A stretch of 64,000 bases of DNA from Methanobacteriaceae archaeon (lineage in GTDB: Archaea; Methanobacteriota; Methanobacteria; Methanobacteriales; Methanobacteriaceae), in the NCBI GenBank assembly GCA_013403005.1, contig JACBOA010000003.1:96001-160000 (forward strand), written 5' to 3'. Shown one piece after another: positions 26,523-35,497 of the stretch (within the stretch, counting starts at the first letter, position 1; each line of letters starts with the position of its first letter). Below the pieces are notes generated by a model. That model did no database searches, was not told the DNA's origin, and saw only the letters and a list, made by a program, of their open reading frames with translations. The position numbers and the translations under genes are program-made.

Positions 26523-28892
26523 TTGGAAAACAAATCAAAAGCAAAGGAACTCAAGGATGATTTCTGGAAATCAAAGAAGCTTCTAGTGACCACTGGAAAG
26601 ATAGCCGATGATATCCAGGGAGACTCTTCCGAGTCCAAGGGACCGACTTTGAAACCCTCCGTGACTGATTTACGAGAATGGGATATGAAGTTACTGAAAA
26701 GGTACACGCCTTTCTATGCGCCGTTTTGTGACATGTGCTGTTTATGCACCTATGGGAAATGTGACCTGACTGGAGGTAAAAAAGGAGCCTGCGGTATTGA
26801 CATAGAAGCCCAACAGGCAAGGATTGTACTTCTAGCATGTTGTATAGGTTCAGCTGCACATGGAGGGCATGCCCGGCACCTTCTGGAATATCTTATTGCT
26901 GAAAAGGGTGAGGACTTCCCCATAGATATGGGAACCAACATCGATATCGAAGCCCCCATCATGAGGGTGGTCATAGGTAAAAAACCCCGCAACCTGGGAG
27001 ATTTAAAAGAAGCCCTTGATTATCTGGAAGAACAGATGGTACACCTACTATCAGCATGCCATACTGGACAGGAAGGTAAAAGCATTGATTTTGAATCAAA
27101 GGCACTCCATGCCGGATTGATGGACGATTTAGGAAAAGAAATTGGAGATCTAGCACAAATTGCAGCTTTAAGCATGCCTAAAGGAGAAGACGCCCCCCTG
27201 GTGGAGCTGGGACTGGGCACCATCAACCAGGAAAAACCGGTTATACTCTGTATAGGGCATAACGTAGCCCCTGGGGCAAGTATCATCGATTATCTCGAAG
27301 ATCACGGGCTGGATGATGATGTTGAAGTTTGTGGTATATGCTGCGCTGCCATAGATATCACCAGATACAAACCCGGGGCGAAAGTGATAGGACCACTCTC
27401 AAAACAGCTTAAATTCGTCAGAAGCGGTGTTGCAGATGTGGTGGTTGTTGACGAACAATGTGTAAGGACCGATGTTCTGGAAGAAGCCCGTAAGAACAAG
27501 GCCGCGGTAATTGCCACTACTGATAAGATATGTTTAGGACTTCCAGATCTCACGGGTGTAAATACTGATAAGATCGTGAAAAAACTGGTTAATGATGAAA
27601 TAGAAGGAGCTTTAATCCTTGATCCGGATAAAGTCGGTGAAGTGTCCACCCGGGTCGCCAGGCAAATTGCAGAAGAACGAAAATCCCTTAAAAAACTGCC
27701 AAATCTCCAGGAAATACAGGAAATGGCCAAGGAATGTACTGAGTGTGGTTGGTGTGTACGGGTATGCCCCAACAACCAGCCCATGATGGAAGCAGTTACG
27801 GGGGCGGCTGAAGGTGACTTTTCCAAGTTCATAGAATTGTATAAATACGATGTCTGCTACACCTGTGGTAGATGTGAACAGGAATGCGAAGTAAACCTGC
27901 CCCTGATATCCATGCTAACTAAGGTGGGAGAACACTACGTCAAAGATGAAAAATTCAATATCCGGGCCGGCAGAGGACCAGTACAGGATGTGGAAATAAG
28001 GCGTGTAGGAGCCCCTATTGTTTTAGGTGATATACCTGGAGTTATAGCCTTTGTGGGATGTAGTAATTATCCGGAAGGCGGAGAAGATGTGGCTAAGATG
28101 GCAGAAGAATTCCTGGAGAGAAACTATATAGTGGTGACCAGCGGATGCGGAGCCATGAGCGTGGGAGAATACCGTGACGGGGATGGTAAAACACTTTACG
28201 AAAAATACAGCGGTGATTTCGATGCTAAGGGACTGGTGAACGTCGGTTCATGTGTATCCAACGCTCATATCCCGGGTGCGTGTATTAAAATTGCCAACAT
28301 ATTTGCTAAAAAGCCCCTGGAAGGAAACTTCGAAGAAATAGCCGATTACATCCTCAACCGTGTCGGGGCCTGCGGGGTGGCCTGGGGCGCCTATTCCCAG
28401 AAAGCAGCTGCAATTGCTACTGGTGTTAACCGATGGGGCATACCAGTAGTGGTTGGTCCTCATGGAACAAAATACAGGCGCCTATTCCTGGGAAGGGCTG
28501 ATAAACCAGAAAATTGGAAGATAAATGATTTACGTACTGGAGAAGTAGTTCAAGGTGAACCAGCACCAGAACATTTACTATACGCTGCTGAAAACCGTGA
28601 GGAAGCAACGGTGATGATTGCCAAACTATGCATCAGGCATACTGACACTCCAAAAGGGAGGCAGATTAAACTTAACCACTATTTAGACATCCATAAAAAG
28701 TACTTCGGCATTCTCCCAGAAGATGTTTATAAATTCGTGAGGAATGAGAAGGATATCCCTATAACCTACAAGAAGGAGGTTACCAATATTCTTGAAGAGG
28801 TAGGGTGGGAACCACGAGCACTTCCCCAGGAGCCGTCCTTGATGAAATTTAGAGAAGAAAAAGCAAGTGATAAGGGTGATTCAAATGAATGA
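26523..28892 (+). CDS. cdhA: CO dehydrogenase/acetyl-CoA synthase complex, alpha subunit
   Basis: A 789-residue Ni-Fe CO dehydrogenase subunit. N-terminal cluster cysteines lie in CDMCCLCTYGKCDL (about 69-80) and GACGID, two ferredoxin-type motifs in CTECGWCVRVCP (about 405) and CYTCGRCEQECE (about 445), and C-cluster ligands in FVGCSNYPEGG, TSGCGAMS, GSCVSNAHIPGAC and GACGVAWG. It reduces CO2 to CO, which passes to the acetyl-CoA synthase subunit. A TTG at 26523 is chosen because GGTGAT lies five bases upstream; TTG 26517 overlaps that site. Its stop overlaps the cdhB start. Confidence 0.96.
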   Translation: MENKSKAKELKDDFWKSKKLLVTTGKIADDIQGDSSESKGPTLKPSVTDLREWDMKLLKRYTPFYAPFCDMCCLCTYGKCDLTGGKKGACGIDIEAQQARIVLLACCIGSAAHGGHARHLLEYLIAEKGEDFPIDMGTNIDIEAPIMRVVIGKKPRNLGDLKEALDYLEEQMVHLLSACHTGQEGKSIDFESKALHAGLMDDLGKEIGDLAQIAALSMPKGEDAPLVELGLGTINQEKPVILCIGHNVAPGASIIDYLEDHGLDDDVEVCGICCAAIDITRYKPGAKVIGPLSKQLKFVRSGVADVVVVDEQCVRTDVLEEARKNKAAVIATTDKICLGLPDLTGVNTDKIVKKLVNDEIEGALILDPDKVGEVSTRVARQIAEERKSLKKLPNLQEIQEMAKECTECGWCVRVCPNNQPMMEAVTGAAEGDFSKFIELYKYDVCYTCGRCEQECEVNLPLISMLTKVGEHYVKDEKFNIRAGRGPVQDVEIRRVGAPIVLGDIPGVIAFVGCSNYPEGGEDVAKMAEEFLERNYIVVTSGCGAMSVGEYRDGDGKTLYEKYSGDFDAKGLVNVGSCVSNAHIPGACIKIANIFAKKPLEGNFEEIADYILNRVGACGVAWGAYSQKAAAIATGVNRWGIPVVVGPHGTKYRRLFLGRADKPENWKINDLRTGEVVQGEPAPEHLLYAAENREEATVMIAKLCIRHTDTPKGRQIKLNHYLDIHKKYFGILPEDVYKFVRNEKDIPITYKKEVTNILEEVGWEPRALPQEPSLMKFREEKASDKGDSNE

Positions 28893-29400
28893 AAGGGTAA
28901 TCCCCTGGCAGCCAACGGTGATAGCCGGGCCAAAACAGGCACTACTGGTTACACCAGAGACAGCGGAGATGATGATAGTAAAAGCAAAAAGACCCCTAAT
29001 AGTGGTGGGCCCTCTAATTAACGACAACCCGGCACAGGTTTTAGTTTCCAAGATTGCAGAAAAATGGAACATCCCCATTGTAAGCACCGGAGATGCATTC
29101 AAATCCCTTACTGAAGCAGGTGTTCCCAGCAAGTCATATGGGCTGGTGGAGATAGTTAACCTCCTGAAAGACCCGGAATGGAAGGGTGTTAGTGGTGAGG
29201 GTAACCATGACCTGGTCCTCTTCATCGGAGTGATATATTATATGGGATCCCAGGGACTTTCCACGTTAAAACACTTCGCACCCCATTTGAAGACATTGAC
29301 CCTGTGTAAATTTTTCCATTCCAATGCAGATGCTTCATTCCCTAATATGAAAGATGAAGAATGGCTTAAGTACCTGGAGATGTTAGCAAAAGTAGATTAG
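28885..29400 (+). CDS. cdhB: CO dehydrogenase/acetyl-CoA synthase complex, epsilon subunit
   Basis: A 171-residue CdhB protein, start MNERVIPWQPTVIAGPKQA, with the Rossmann-like fold (PLIVVGPLINDN) that binds to the alpha subunit in the archaeal alpha2-epsilon2 unit. Its exact role is unknown, possibly flavin or electron-related. ATG 28885 with AAGGGTGAT six bases upstream is preferred over GTG 28867. It overlaps the last eight bases of cdhA, so translation is coupled. Confidence 0.93.
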   Translation: MNERVIPWQPTVIAGPKQALLVTPETAEMMIVKAKRPLIVVGPLINDNPAQVLVSKIAEKWNIPIVSTGDAFKSLTEAGVPSKSYGLVEIVNLLKDPEWKGVSGEGNHDLVLFIGVIYYMGSQGLSTLKHFAPHLKTLTLCKFFHSNADASFPNMKDEEWLKYLEMLAKVD

Positions 29401-29451
29401 AAATTTATGATCATCAAAAAATTAACCTAAGGAGTCAAATGGAGGAATATT

Positions 29452-30855
29452 ATGTTTGAAGATATACCTGTTGATGTCAGCCCCATGCATGAGGGGGAGC
29501 GTATAAGAGCTGCAAACATGTTTGTAGAACTTGCCGGCCCTAAATCCATGGGTGCAGAGCTGATACAAGTGGCAGATGATGTTGAAGACGGGGACTTACA
29601 GGTCGTCGGACCAGAGTTATCTGATATGACTGAAGGAGAAATCTATCCCCTGGGAATATCGGTTAAGATACAGGGAGAAAAACTAGAGAAGGAGTTAGAA
29701 GGAGTTATAGAGCGGAGAATCCACGAACTCAGTAACTACGTGAAGGGCTTCATGCACCTAAACCAGAGGGACCAGATATGGTGCCGGGTGAGTAAAGAAG
29801 CCAAGGAAGCCGGGTTTAAACTGGTGGACTTTGCCAGGGCACTTTCCATTCTCCTGAAGGAGGACTTCCCACTGATAGAGAAAATATCAGTGACCATATT
29901 CACCGATGAAAGTGAAGTAGAATCATTCCTGGAGACAGCCAGGGCAGCCTACGATTACCGTGATTCCCGGGCCAGGGAACTGAGTGATGAGGATGTGGAT
30001 GTGTTCTACGGATGCACCATGTGCCAGTCATTTGCACCCAGCCACGTATGTGTGGTTACACCGGACAGAACCGCCCTCTGCGGGGCTATAAACTGGTTCG
30101 ACTGCCGAGCCGCAGCTAAAATGGACCCTGAAGGACCGATTTTCGAAATTGAAAAAGGCGATGTACTGGACAGTACCAAAGGAGAATACTCCAACGTCAA
30201 CACTATTGTCGCTGAAAAATCTCAGGGCGAAACAGACAGAGTATTTTTACACAGCTTGTTTGAGTATCCCCACACTTCCTGCGGATGTTTCGAAGCAGTA
30301 GCCTTCTACATCCCGGAATTAGATGGAATTGGAATAGTAAACCGTGACTTCCGGGGCGAAACCCCACTGGGAATACCCTTCTCTACCATGGCCGGGCAAT
30401 GTTCCGGCGGTAAACAGGTGGAAGGATTCGTCGGGCTGAGCCTGGAATACATGAGATCTCCTAAGTTTTTACAGGCAGACGGAGCATATGAAAGAATAAT
30501 CTGGCTGCCCAAGGAAATTAAGGAATCAGTGAAAGAATACATACCAGGGGAACTGTACGACAAGATTCCAACTGAAGAAGAGGCAGAAAGCATAAAGGAT
30601 ATTAAAAAATTCCTGAGGGTAAACGAACATCCTATACGGGAAAGGTTAAAACAATCCAAGGAATCAATAGAAACAGAAGTGGAACCGGATTCAGACATCT
30701 CCCAGTTAGAAGAAGATTACGAAATAGAAGATAACGATGCCCCAGTTGCTTATCTTCCCCAGATGTCGGTTCCTGGTTCTGACGGAGTACGGATCATACT
30801 TAAAAATGCGAAGGTCTATGCCGAAAAGGTGATCATCAAAAAGGAACAGAAATAA
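29452..30855 (+). CDS. cdhC: CO dehydrogenase/acetyl-CoA synthase complex, beta subunit (acetyl-CoA synthase)
   Basis: A 467-residue acetyl-CoA synthase subunit. A-cluster cysteines are visible in YGCTMCQSFAP, ALCGAINWFDC and SCGCFEAV. It joins the methyl group from the corrinoid protein, CO and coenzyme A at a Ni-Ni-[4Fe-4S] centre. It lacks the large N-terminal domain of bacterial ACS, as normal in archaea. The C-terminal 60 residues are acidic and then basic. A GGAGGAATATT site precedes the ATG. Confidence 0.96.
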   Translation: MFEDIPVDVSPMHEGERIRAANMFVELAGPKSMGAELIQVADDVEDGDLQVVGPELSDMTEGEIYPLGISVKIQGEKLEKELEGVIERRIHELSNYVKGFMHLNQRDQIWCRVSKEAKEAGFKLVDFARALSILLKEDFPLIEKISVTIFTDESEVESFLETARAAYDYRDSRARELSDEDVDVFYGCTMCQSFAPSHVCVVTPDRTALCGAINWFDCRAAAKMDPEGPIFEIEKGDVLDSTKGEYSNVNTIVAEKSQGETDRVFLHSLFEYPHTSCGCFEAVAFYIPELDGIGIVNRDFRGETPLGIPFSTMAGQCSGGKQVEGFVGLSLEYMRSPKFLQADGAYERIIWLPKEIKESVKEYIPGELYDKIPTEEEAESIKDIKKFLRVNEHPIRERLKQSKESIETEVEPDSDISQLEEDYEIEDNDAPVAYLPQMSVPGSDGVRIILKNAKVYAEKVIIKKEQK

Positions 30856-30972
30856 GTGGTAAATAACGTTCCGGGATAAATGATGAAGATTCAGTGAATA
30901 AAACCAATGAAGATTCACTATAAATCGGTAAAATAATCATAAAATAACTAAACACACGAGGAAATAGCAAAA

Positions 30973-31728
30973 TTGATAATAGCAGTGAGTGGTAAAGGGG
31001 GAACCGGGAAAACACTGGTCTCCTCTCTTTTGATAAAATCCCTAATTGATAAGGACCTGGATATCCTGGCCATAGACGCCGATCCAGATTCCAACCTACC
31101 AGAGGCCCTGGGAATAGAAGTCGACCGTACAGTAGGTGATATCAGGGAAGAACTCAAGAAGGACACTGCTGAAGGTAACATCCCCCCAGAGGTAAATAAG
31201 TGGGACATACTGGATTACAAGATTATGGAATCTATAATCGAAACACCCGAATTTGATCTCCTGGTTATGGGAAGACCAGAAGGCAGCGGATGTTACTGTG
31301 CCGTGAACAACATCCTCCGAAAAATTATTGAAAGACTCTCCTCAAACTACGATATCATTGTAATCGACACCGAAGCCGGCCTGGAACACCTGAGCAGAAG
31401 AACCACCCAGAACGTGGATTTGATGCTGGTAGTGACCGACCCATCAAAGAGGGGAATATTAACTGCTCAAAGAATCGAAGAACTATCAGAAGACCTTGAA
31501 ATCACATTTAAAAAGCAATACTTAATCCTCAATCGGGTTAAAACCGGGAACGAAGATGAACTACTCGAAGAAGTGAACAAAATCGGACTGGAAATTGTCG
31601 GGATCATACATGAAGATGAACTGATAGAAAGTTATGACCGGGAAGGAACACCCTTAATCAATCTACCTGATGATTCCCAGGCTTTTACATCAATTTTAAA
31701 AATTACAGAAGTATTAAAGGAAATTTAA
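30973..31728 (+). CDS. cooC: CO dehydrogenase nickel-insertion ATPase (CooC-like)
   Basis: A 251-residue MinD/ParA-type P-loop ATPase, Walker A GKGGTGKT at residues 7-14, with a CYCAVN motif near residue 110 (SGCYCAVNN) whose Cys pair matches the nickel-binding CxC of CooC. It matures the C-cluster of CdhA. TTG start with GAGGAAATAG upstream. It sits between cdhC and cdhD, as in other Methanobacteriales. Confidence 0.93.
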   Translation: MIIAVSGKGGTGKTLVSSLLIKSLIDKDLDILAIDADPDSNLPEALGIEVDRTVGDIREELKKDTAEGNIPPEVNKWDILDYKIMESIIETPEFDLLVMGRPEGSGCYCAVNNILRKIIERLSSNYDIIVIDTEAGLEHLSRRTTQNVDLMLVVTDPSKRGILTAQRIEELSEDLEITFKKQYLILNRVKTGNEDELLEEVNKIGLEIVGIIHEDELIESYDREGTPLINLPDDSQAFTSILKITEVLKEI

Positions 31729-31757
31729 AAATATAGGAATATGTAGGAAGTGTATTT

Positions 31758-32909
31758 ATGGACAAAATGACCAAGCTTCTTAAATTGCTGGAAAAGACAG
31801 ATTCTATAGAGATAAACGAGTTTCGAATGGACTTTGAAGAACTTGAACTTCAAATAGTGCCTGCTGTCCAGCAAGCAATTAAGAAATCCAAACAACAACG
31901 GGAAAAAGAGATGCTGGAGGCTTTAAAATTCGTGCCGCCCATTGAATCCTATCCTGGTAGTGTAACAGAAGTCCAGCTGGGTGCTGGTAAAAGGAAATCA
32001 GTATACTTGGGAGGGCAGACAGCACTCTACCGATTTGAAGAACCACAACCCAACCCACCAGTGGTAACCTTCGATGTATTTGATATCCCCATGCCGGGAC
32101 TTCCCAAGCCAATAAGGGAGCATTTCGAAGATGTGATGGACCACCCTGGAGACTGGGCCAAGAAGGCAGTTAAAGAATTCGGAGCCAACATGGTGACCAT
32201 CCACCTCATAGGGACCGGGCCCAAAGTCATGGATAAAACACCCCGACAGGCTGCCCATGACATCGAAGAAGTCCTGCAGGCAGTGGATGTCCCACTGGTA
32301 ATCGGAGCATCTGGTGACCCTAAAAAGGACCCCGTAATACTCGAGGCGGCAGCCCAGGCAGCTGAAGGTGAAAGATGCCTACTGGCATCGGCCAACCTTG
32401 ACCTGGACTACAAACGAGTGGCCAAGGCAGCGGTTGATTACAACCATGCCGTGTTATCCTGGGCCATCACCGACGTGAACATGCAGAAAACCCTTAACCG
32501 GTACCTCATGAAGGAAGGGTTAACTCCAGCAGACATAGTGATGGACCCCACCACCTGTGCATTAGGTTACGGTATAGAATTCTCTATAGACGTTATAACC
32601 AGGACTAGACTGGGAGCACTTAAAGGAGACACAGACCTGCAGATGCCCATGTCCTCTGGTACCACCAATGCCTGGGGTTCACGTGAAGCCTGGATGAAAA
32701 ATGAAAACTGGGGACCAACCGAGTACAGGGGACCCATATGGGAGACCATCACCGGTCTGACCATGATGTTATGTGGAGTGGACATATTCATGATGCTGCA
32801 CCCTGCATCTGTTAAAATATTAACCGAGATTGGAAACACCTTTACCAAGGAGTATATGACTACAGACCTTCCAGATATATCTGGATGGATCACAGAACTG
32901 GAGAACTAA
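31758..32909 (+). CDS. cdhD: CO dehydrogenase/acetyl-CoA synthase complex, delta subunit
   Basis: A 383-residue TIM-barrel corrinoid protein small subunit. The first 60 residues are a methanogen-type helical extension, and the barrel begins near PGSVTEVQLG. With CdhE it forms the corrinoid/iron-sulfur protein that takes the methyl group from tetrahydromethanopterin to acetyl-CoA synthase. The stop lies 33 bases before the cdhE start used here. Confidence 0.95.
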   Translation: MDKMTKLLKLLEKTDSIEINEFRMDFEELELQIVPAVQQAIKKSKQQREKEMLEALKFVPPIESYPGSVTEVQLGAGKRKSVYLGGQTALYRFEEPQPNPPVVTFDVFDIPMPGLPKPIREHFEDVMDHPGDWAKKAVKEFGANMVTIHLIGTGPKVMDKTPRQAAHDIEEVLQAVDVPLVIGASGDPKKDPVILEAAAQAAEGERCLLASANLDLDYKRVAKAAVDYNHAVLSWAITDVNMQKTLNRYLMKEGLTPADIVMDPTTCALGYGIEFSIDVITRTRLGALKGDTDLQMPMSSGTTNAWGSREAWMKNENWGPTEYRGPIWETITGLTMMLCGVDIFMMLHPASVKILTEIGNTFTKEYMTTDLPDISGWITELEN

Positions 32910-32941
32910 TCAATTTACGAGAATTAAAGGAGGATATTAAA

Positions 32942-34327
32942 TTGCGCGCAACTGTAATGGATATCTACAGATTACTTCCCAAGACCAACTGTGGAAAATG
33001 CGGGGAAGCATCATGCATGGCCTTCGCCACCAAACTCTCTGAAAAAGAGGCCGACGTGAGCCTGTGTACCCAGATGACAGATAAAGAGAGAGAAAAACTG
33101 GATGATGCACTGGCACCAGCTGTAAGGGAAATAGTTATCGGTACTGGAGAAAAAGCCATCACCATAGGCGGTGACGAGGTACTCTATCGTTACGAACTGA
33201 CCTTCTACAATCCAACACCACTGGTTATAGAGGTAAGTGATGACCTGACTGATGAGGAATTTAAGGAAAAAGTTCAGAGGGTAGAAGAGTTAGAATTTGA
33301 ACGTACTGGAGAAAAGCTTAAACTGGACGCCGTCGCCGTGAGGAACAAATCAGGAAACACCCAGAAATTCGTCGAGGCAGTGAAGAAGGTTAAAGACTCT
33401 AAACTAGCCCTGGTACTCTGTACATTTGACCCTGAAACCATGAAGGCCGCCTTGGAGATAGTGGGTGATCAAAGGCCCCTCATCTACGGTGCAACAGAGT
33501 ACAACCTGCAGAACATGGCAGATCTGGCACTGGAGTACGACTGTCCCCTCACCCTCTTCGTGCCACACGACCTGGAGAAGATGAAGGAACTTTCATATTC
33601 CCTGAGATCAGCGGGAATTAAGGACATAGTCCTCGACCCAGGTACTTTTGTTAAAGGAGGTACTGGAGACACCCTGGATGAATTTAAGATGATTAGGAGA
33701 CTGGCCGTGGAACAGAGAGACCCTGACTTCCGGTTCCCCATCATGGGAGTGCCCGCCATCTACTGGCTAATCGGTAAGGAAAGCGAGGTGGAAAAAGGAA
33801 TCAGGGAAGCTGTAACCGCAGCAAAGCTCATGAACTCCTATGCTGATATTTTAATAATCCACGGAACAGAGATATGGGAGTTAATCCCTGTTTTAACCTT
33901 AAGACAAAGCTTGTACACTGATCCCAGGAAGCCACAGGCAGTTGAACCGGGATTATATGAATTTGGAGAACTGGATGAAAGCTCACCAGTGATGCTCACC
34001 ACCAACTTCGCACTGACCTACTACACAGTAGAGGGTGACCTGAAATCTGGAAACGCTAACTGTTACCTCCTGGTACTTGACACCAACGGAAGAGCGGTAG
34101 ACGTATCTGTTGCTGGAAACCAGTTCACTGGTAAGGCCGTGGCGGAACTGATAAAAGAAGCCGGTATAGAAGATAGGGTAAACCATAAAACACTCATCAT
34201 ACCTGGTCTGGGAGCCCCGGTAAGTGGTGAAATCGAAGACGAAAGTGGTTGGGAAGTTCTGGTAGGACCCAGAGACTCCAGTGCAGCACCTGATTTCCTG
34301 GTTAAACTCAAGCAAGAAGCCAAGTAG
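32942..34327 (+). CDS. cdhE: CO dehydrogenase/acetyl-CoA synthase complex, gamma subunit (corrinoid/iron-sulfur protein)
   Basis: A 461-residue large CFeSP subunit. The N-terminal four-cysteine motif TNCGKCGEASC...C binds the [4Fe-4S] cluster that reductively activates the corrinoid. A central TIM barrel and a C-terminal corrinoid-binding Rossmann domain (LVLDTNGRAVDVSVAGNQF) follow. TTG 32942 is used because AAAGGAGGAT ends nine bases earlier and the family starts near ATVMDIYRLLPKTNCG; a longer GTG frame overlaps cdhD. Confidence 0.95.
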   Translation: MRATVMDIYRLLPKTNCGKCGEASCMAFATKLSEKEADVSLCTQMTDKEREKLDDALAPAVREIVIGTGEKAITIGGDEVLYRYELTFYNPTPLVIEVSDDLTDEEFKEKVQRVEELEFERTGEKLKLDAVAVRNKSGNTQKFVEAVKKVKDSKLALVLCTFDPETMKAALEIVGDQRPLIYGATEYNLQNMADLALEYDCPLTLFVPHDLEKMKELSYSLRSAGIKDIVLDPGTFVKGGTGDTLDEFKMIRRLAVEQRDPDFRFPIMGVPAIYWLIGKESEVEKGIREAVTAAKLMNSYADILIIHGTEIWELIPVLTLRQSLYTDPRKPQAVEPGLYEFGELDESSPVMLTTNFALTYYTVEGDLKSGNANCYLLVLDTNGRAVDVSVAGNQFTGKAVAELIKEAGIEDRVNHKTLIIPGLGAPVSGEIEDESGWEVLVGPRDSSAAPDFLVKLKQEAK

Positions 34328-34360
34328 ATTCCCTAAAAAATATTCAAAAGCAGTGATTAT

Positions 34361-34834
34361 ATGAAAACGTTGATGGTAGTAGACCCTCAGATGTGCACCG
34401 AATGCCAGGACTGTATAAACGCCTGTAAGAAGGAGCACGGAATTAGCAGGGCAAAAAAGACCAGCACAGTACCCATCTTCTGCCTGCAGTGCCACCCGGA
34501 GAAGGCGTTCTGCGCCCGCATATGCCCCACCGGGGCTATAAGGGAGAAAAATGGCACTTTGATGGTGGATGAAGATACCTGCATACTCTGCAGACTGTGC
34601 CTGATAGCCTGTCCCGTGGGTATGATGGTAATAGACAGTGAAAACAAGACCATGCAAAAATGTACCCTCTGCATGGACTCCGACTGCATCATACCTGCTT
34701 GTGTGGAGGCCTGTAAGGACAACGTCCTTAAAGTCTTTTCCATAGAGGAGCTCGAGGAACTTAAAGGAAAAGTGGAATACACTGATTTCTTAAATGAGGT
34801 TATGAAGGATTTCCAGGGTAAAAATAATCATTAA
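34361..34834 (+). CDS. Iron-sulfur (polyferredoxin-type) protein ending the cdh operon
   Basis: A 157-residue protein with cysteine sets CTECQDCINAC, CLQCHPEKAFCARICP, CILCRLCLIACP and CTLCMDSDCIIPACVEAC, the CooF/HycB four-cluster pattern. It ends the cdh operon 33 bases after cdhE and is likely the electron carrier to or from CdhA. It resembles PorE and PorF in layout. Confidence 0.87.
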   Translation: MKTLMVVDPQMCTECQDCINACKKEHGISRAKKTSTVPIFCLQCHPEKAFCARICPTGAIREKNGTLMVDEDTCILCRLCLIACPVGMMVIDSENKTMQKCTLCMDSDCIIPACVEACKDNVLKVFSIEELEELKGKVEYTDFLNEVMKDFQGKNNH

Positions 34835-34837
34835 TTC

Positions 34838-34890
34838 TTTTTTGGTTATAAAATTAACCTCTTTTTATTATTTTTTTATTAAATAACCCT
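34838..34890. terminator. T-rich convergent terminator region
   Basis: Between the cdh ferredoxin stop (34834) and the MGMT gene end (34868) lies TTCTTTTTTGG and a run CTCTTTTTATTATTTTTTTATT. Archaeal transcription commonly ends at such T tracts, here for the plus-strand cdh operon. No strong hairpin is seen. Confidence 0.4.
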
Positions 34891-35467
34891 TTTTTTTACT
34901 TTTAATTATTTTATCACCTTTAAGATGGACTCCCTCTTTTTTTAACAGTTCCCTCTTCATCTTCCAACCCCCACCATACTGTCCAATGGTTAAATCCGAT
35001 TTAACCACCCGGTGGCAAGGCACAACTAAGGGATATGGATTTTTAGCCATTACGGTACCAACAGCCCGGTAGGCCCGGCTTCTGAGTTTTTCTGCCAGGG
35101 ATTTGTAGGTTACTACCTCTCCGTAGGGGATATTATAAGTTTCAAGGAGTACATCCTTCTGGAAGGTTGATTTAACCGGTAAATTTGTGTTGGATTTATC
35201 TACGTCTAATTCTAGCATGTCCAGGTCAAAATCAACTTTTTTTCCTTTATATATCCTGGAAATATCCTTCGCTATATCCTTGTATTCATCTCTTAACTCA
35301 AAATCGGGGTAATAATTTGTTATATCTTCTATGGCCTCTGTCTTATCTGTTTTTGGTAGTGAAATTTTCACTACCTTACCCGTTGATTCTGCAACTCCCA
35401 CTGAAAAATATAGATCACCGTCTCTATAGATTGACACGATAACCTTATTTTTTGGATTCACTGGCAA
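34868..35467 (-). CDS. ogt: Methylated-DNA--protein-cysteine methyltransferase
   Basis: A 199-residue O6-alkylguanine-DNA alkyltransferase. The catalytic motif VPCHRVV includes the acceptor Cys at residue 151, preceded by the helix-turn-helix region YGEVVTYKSLAEKLRSRAYRAVGTVMAKNP. The YGGGWKMKRELL tail matches the family end. It removes alkyl groups from guanine in DNA in a single-turnover reaction. TTG start with AGGAAGTGAT just upstream. Confidence 0.93.
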   Translation of the reverse strand: MPVNPKNKVIVSIYRDGDLYFSVGVAESTGKVVKISLPKTDKTEAIEDITNYYPDFELRDEYKDIAKDISRIYKGKKVDFDLDMLELDVDKSNTNLPVKSTFQKDVLLETYNIPYGEVVTYKSLAEKLRSRAYRAVGTVMAKNPYPLVVPCHRVVKSDLTIGQYGGGWKMKRELLKKEGVHLKGDKIIKSKKKGYLIKK

Positions 35468-35497
35468 GAAATATCACTTCCTGATTTAAACATTTAT

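Noticed and set aside
33983..34657. A 224-codon minus-strand frame spanning cdhE and the following ferredoxin gene
   Set aside because: It is antisense to two clearly coding genes with family-typical motifs and has no independent support.
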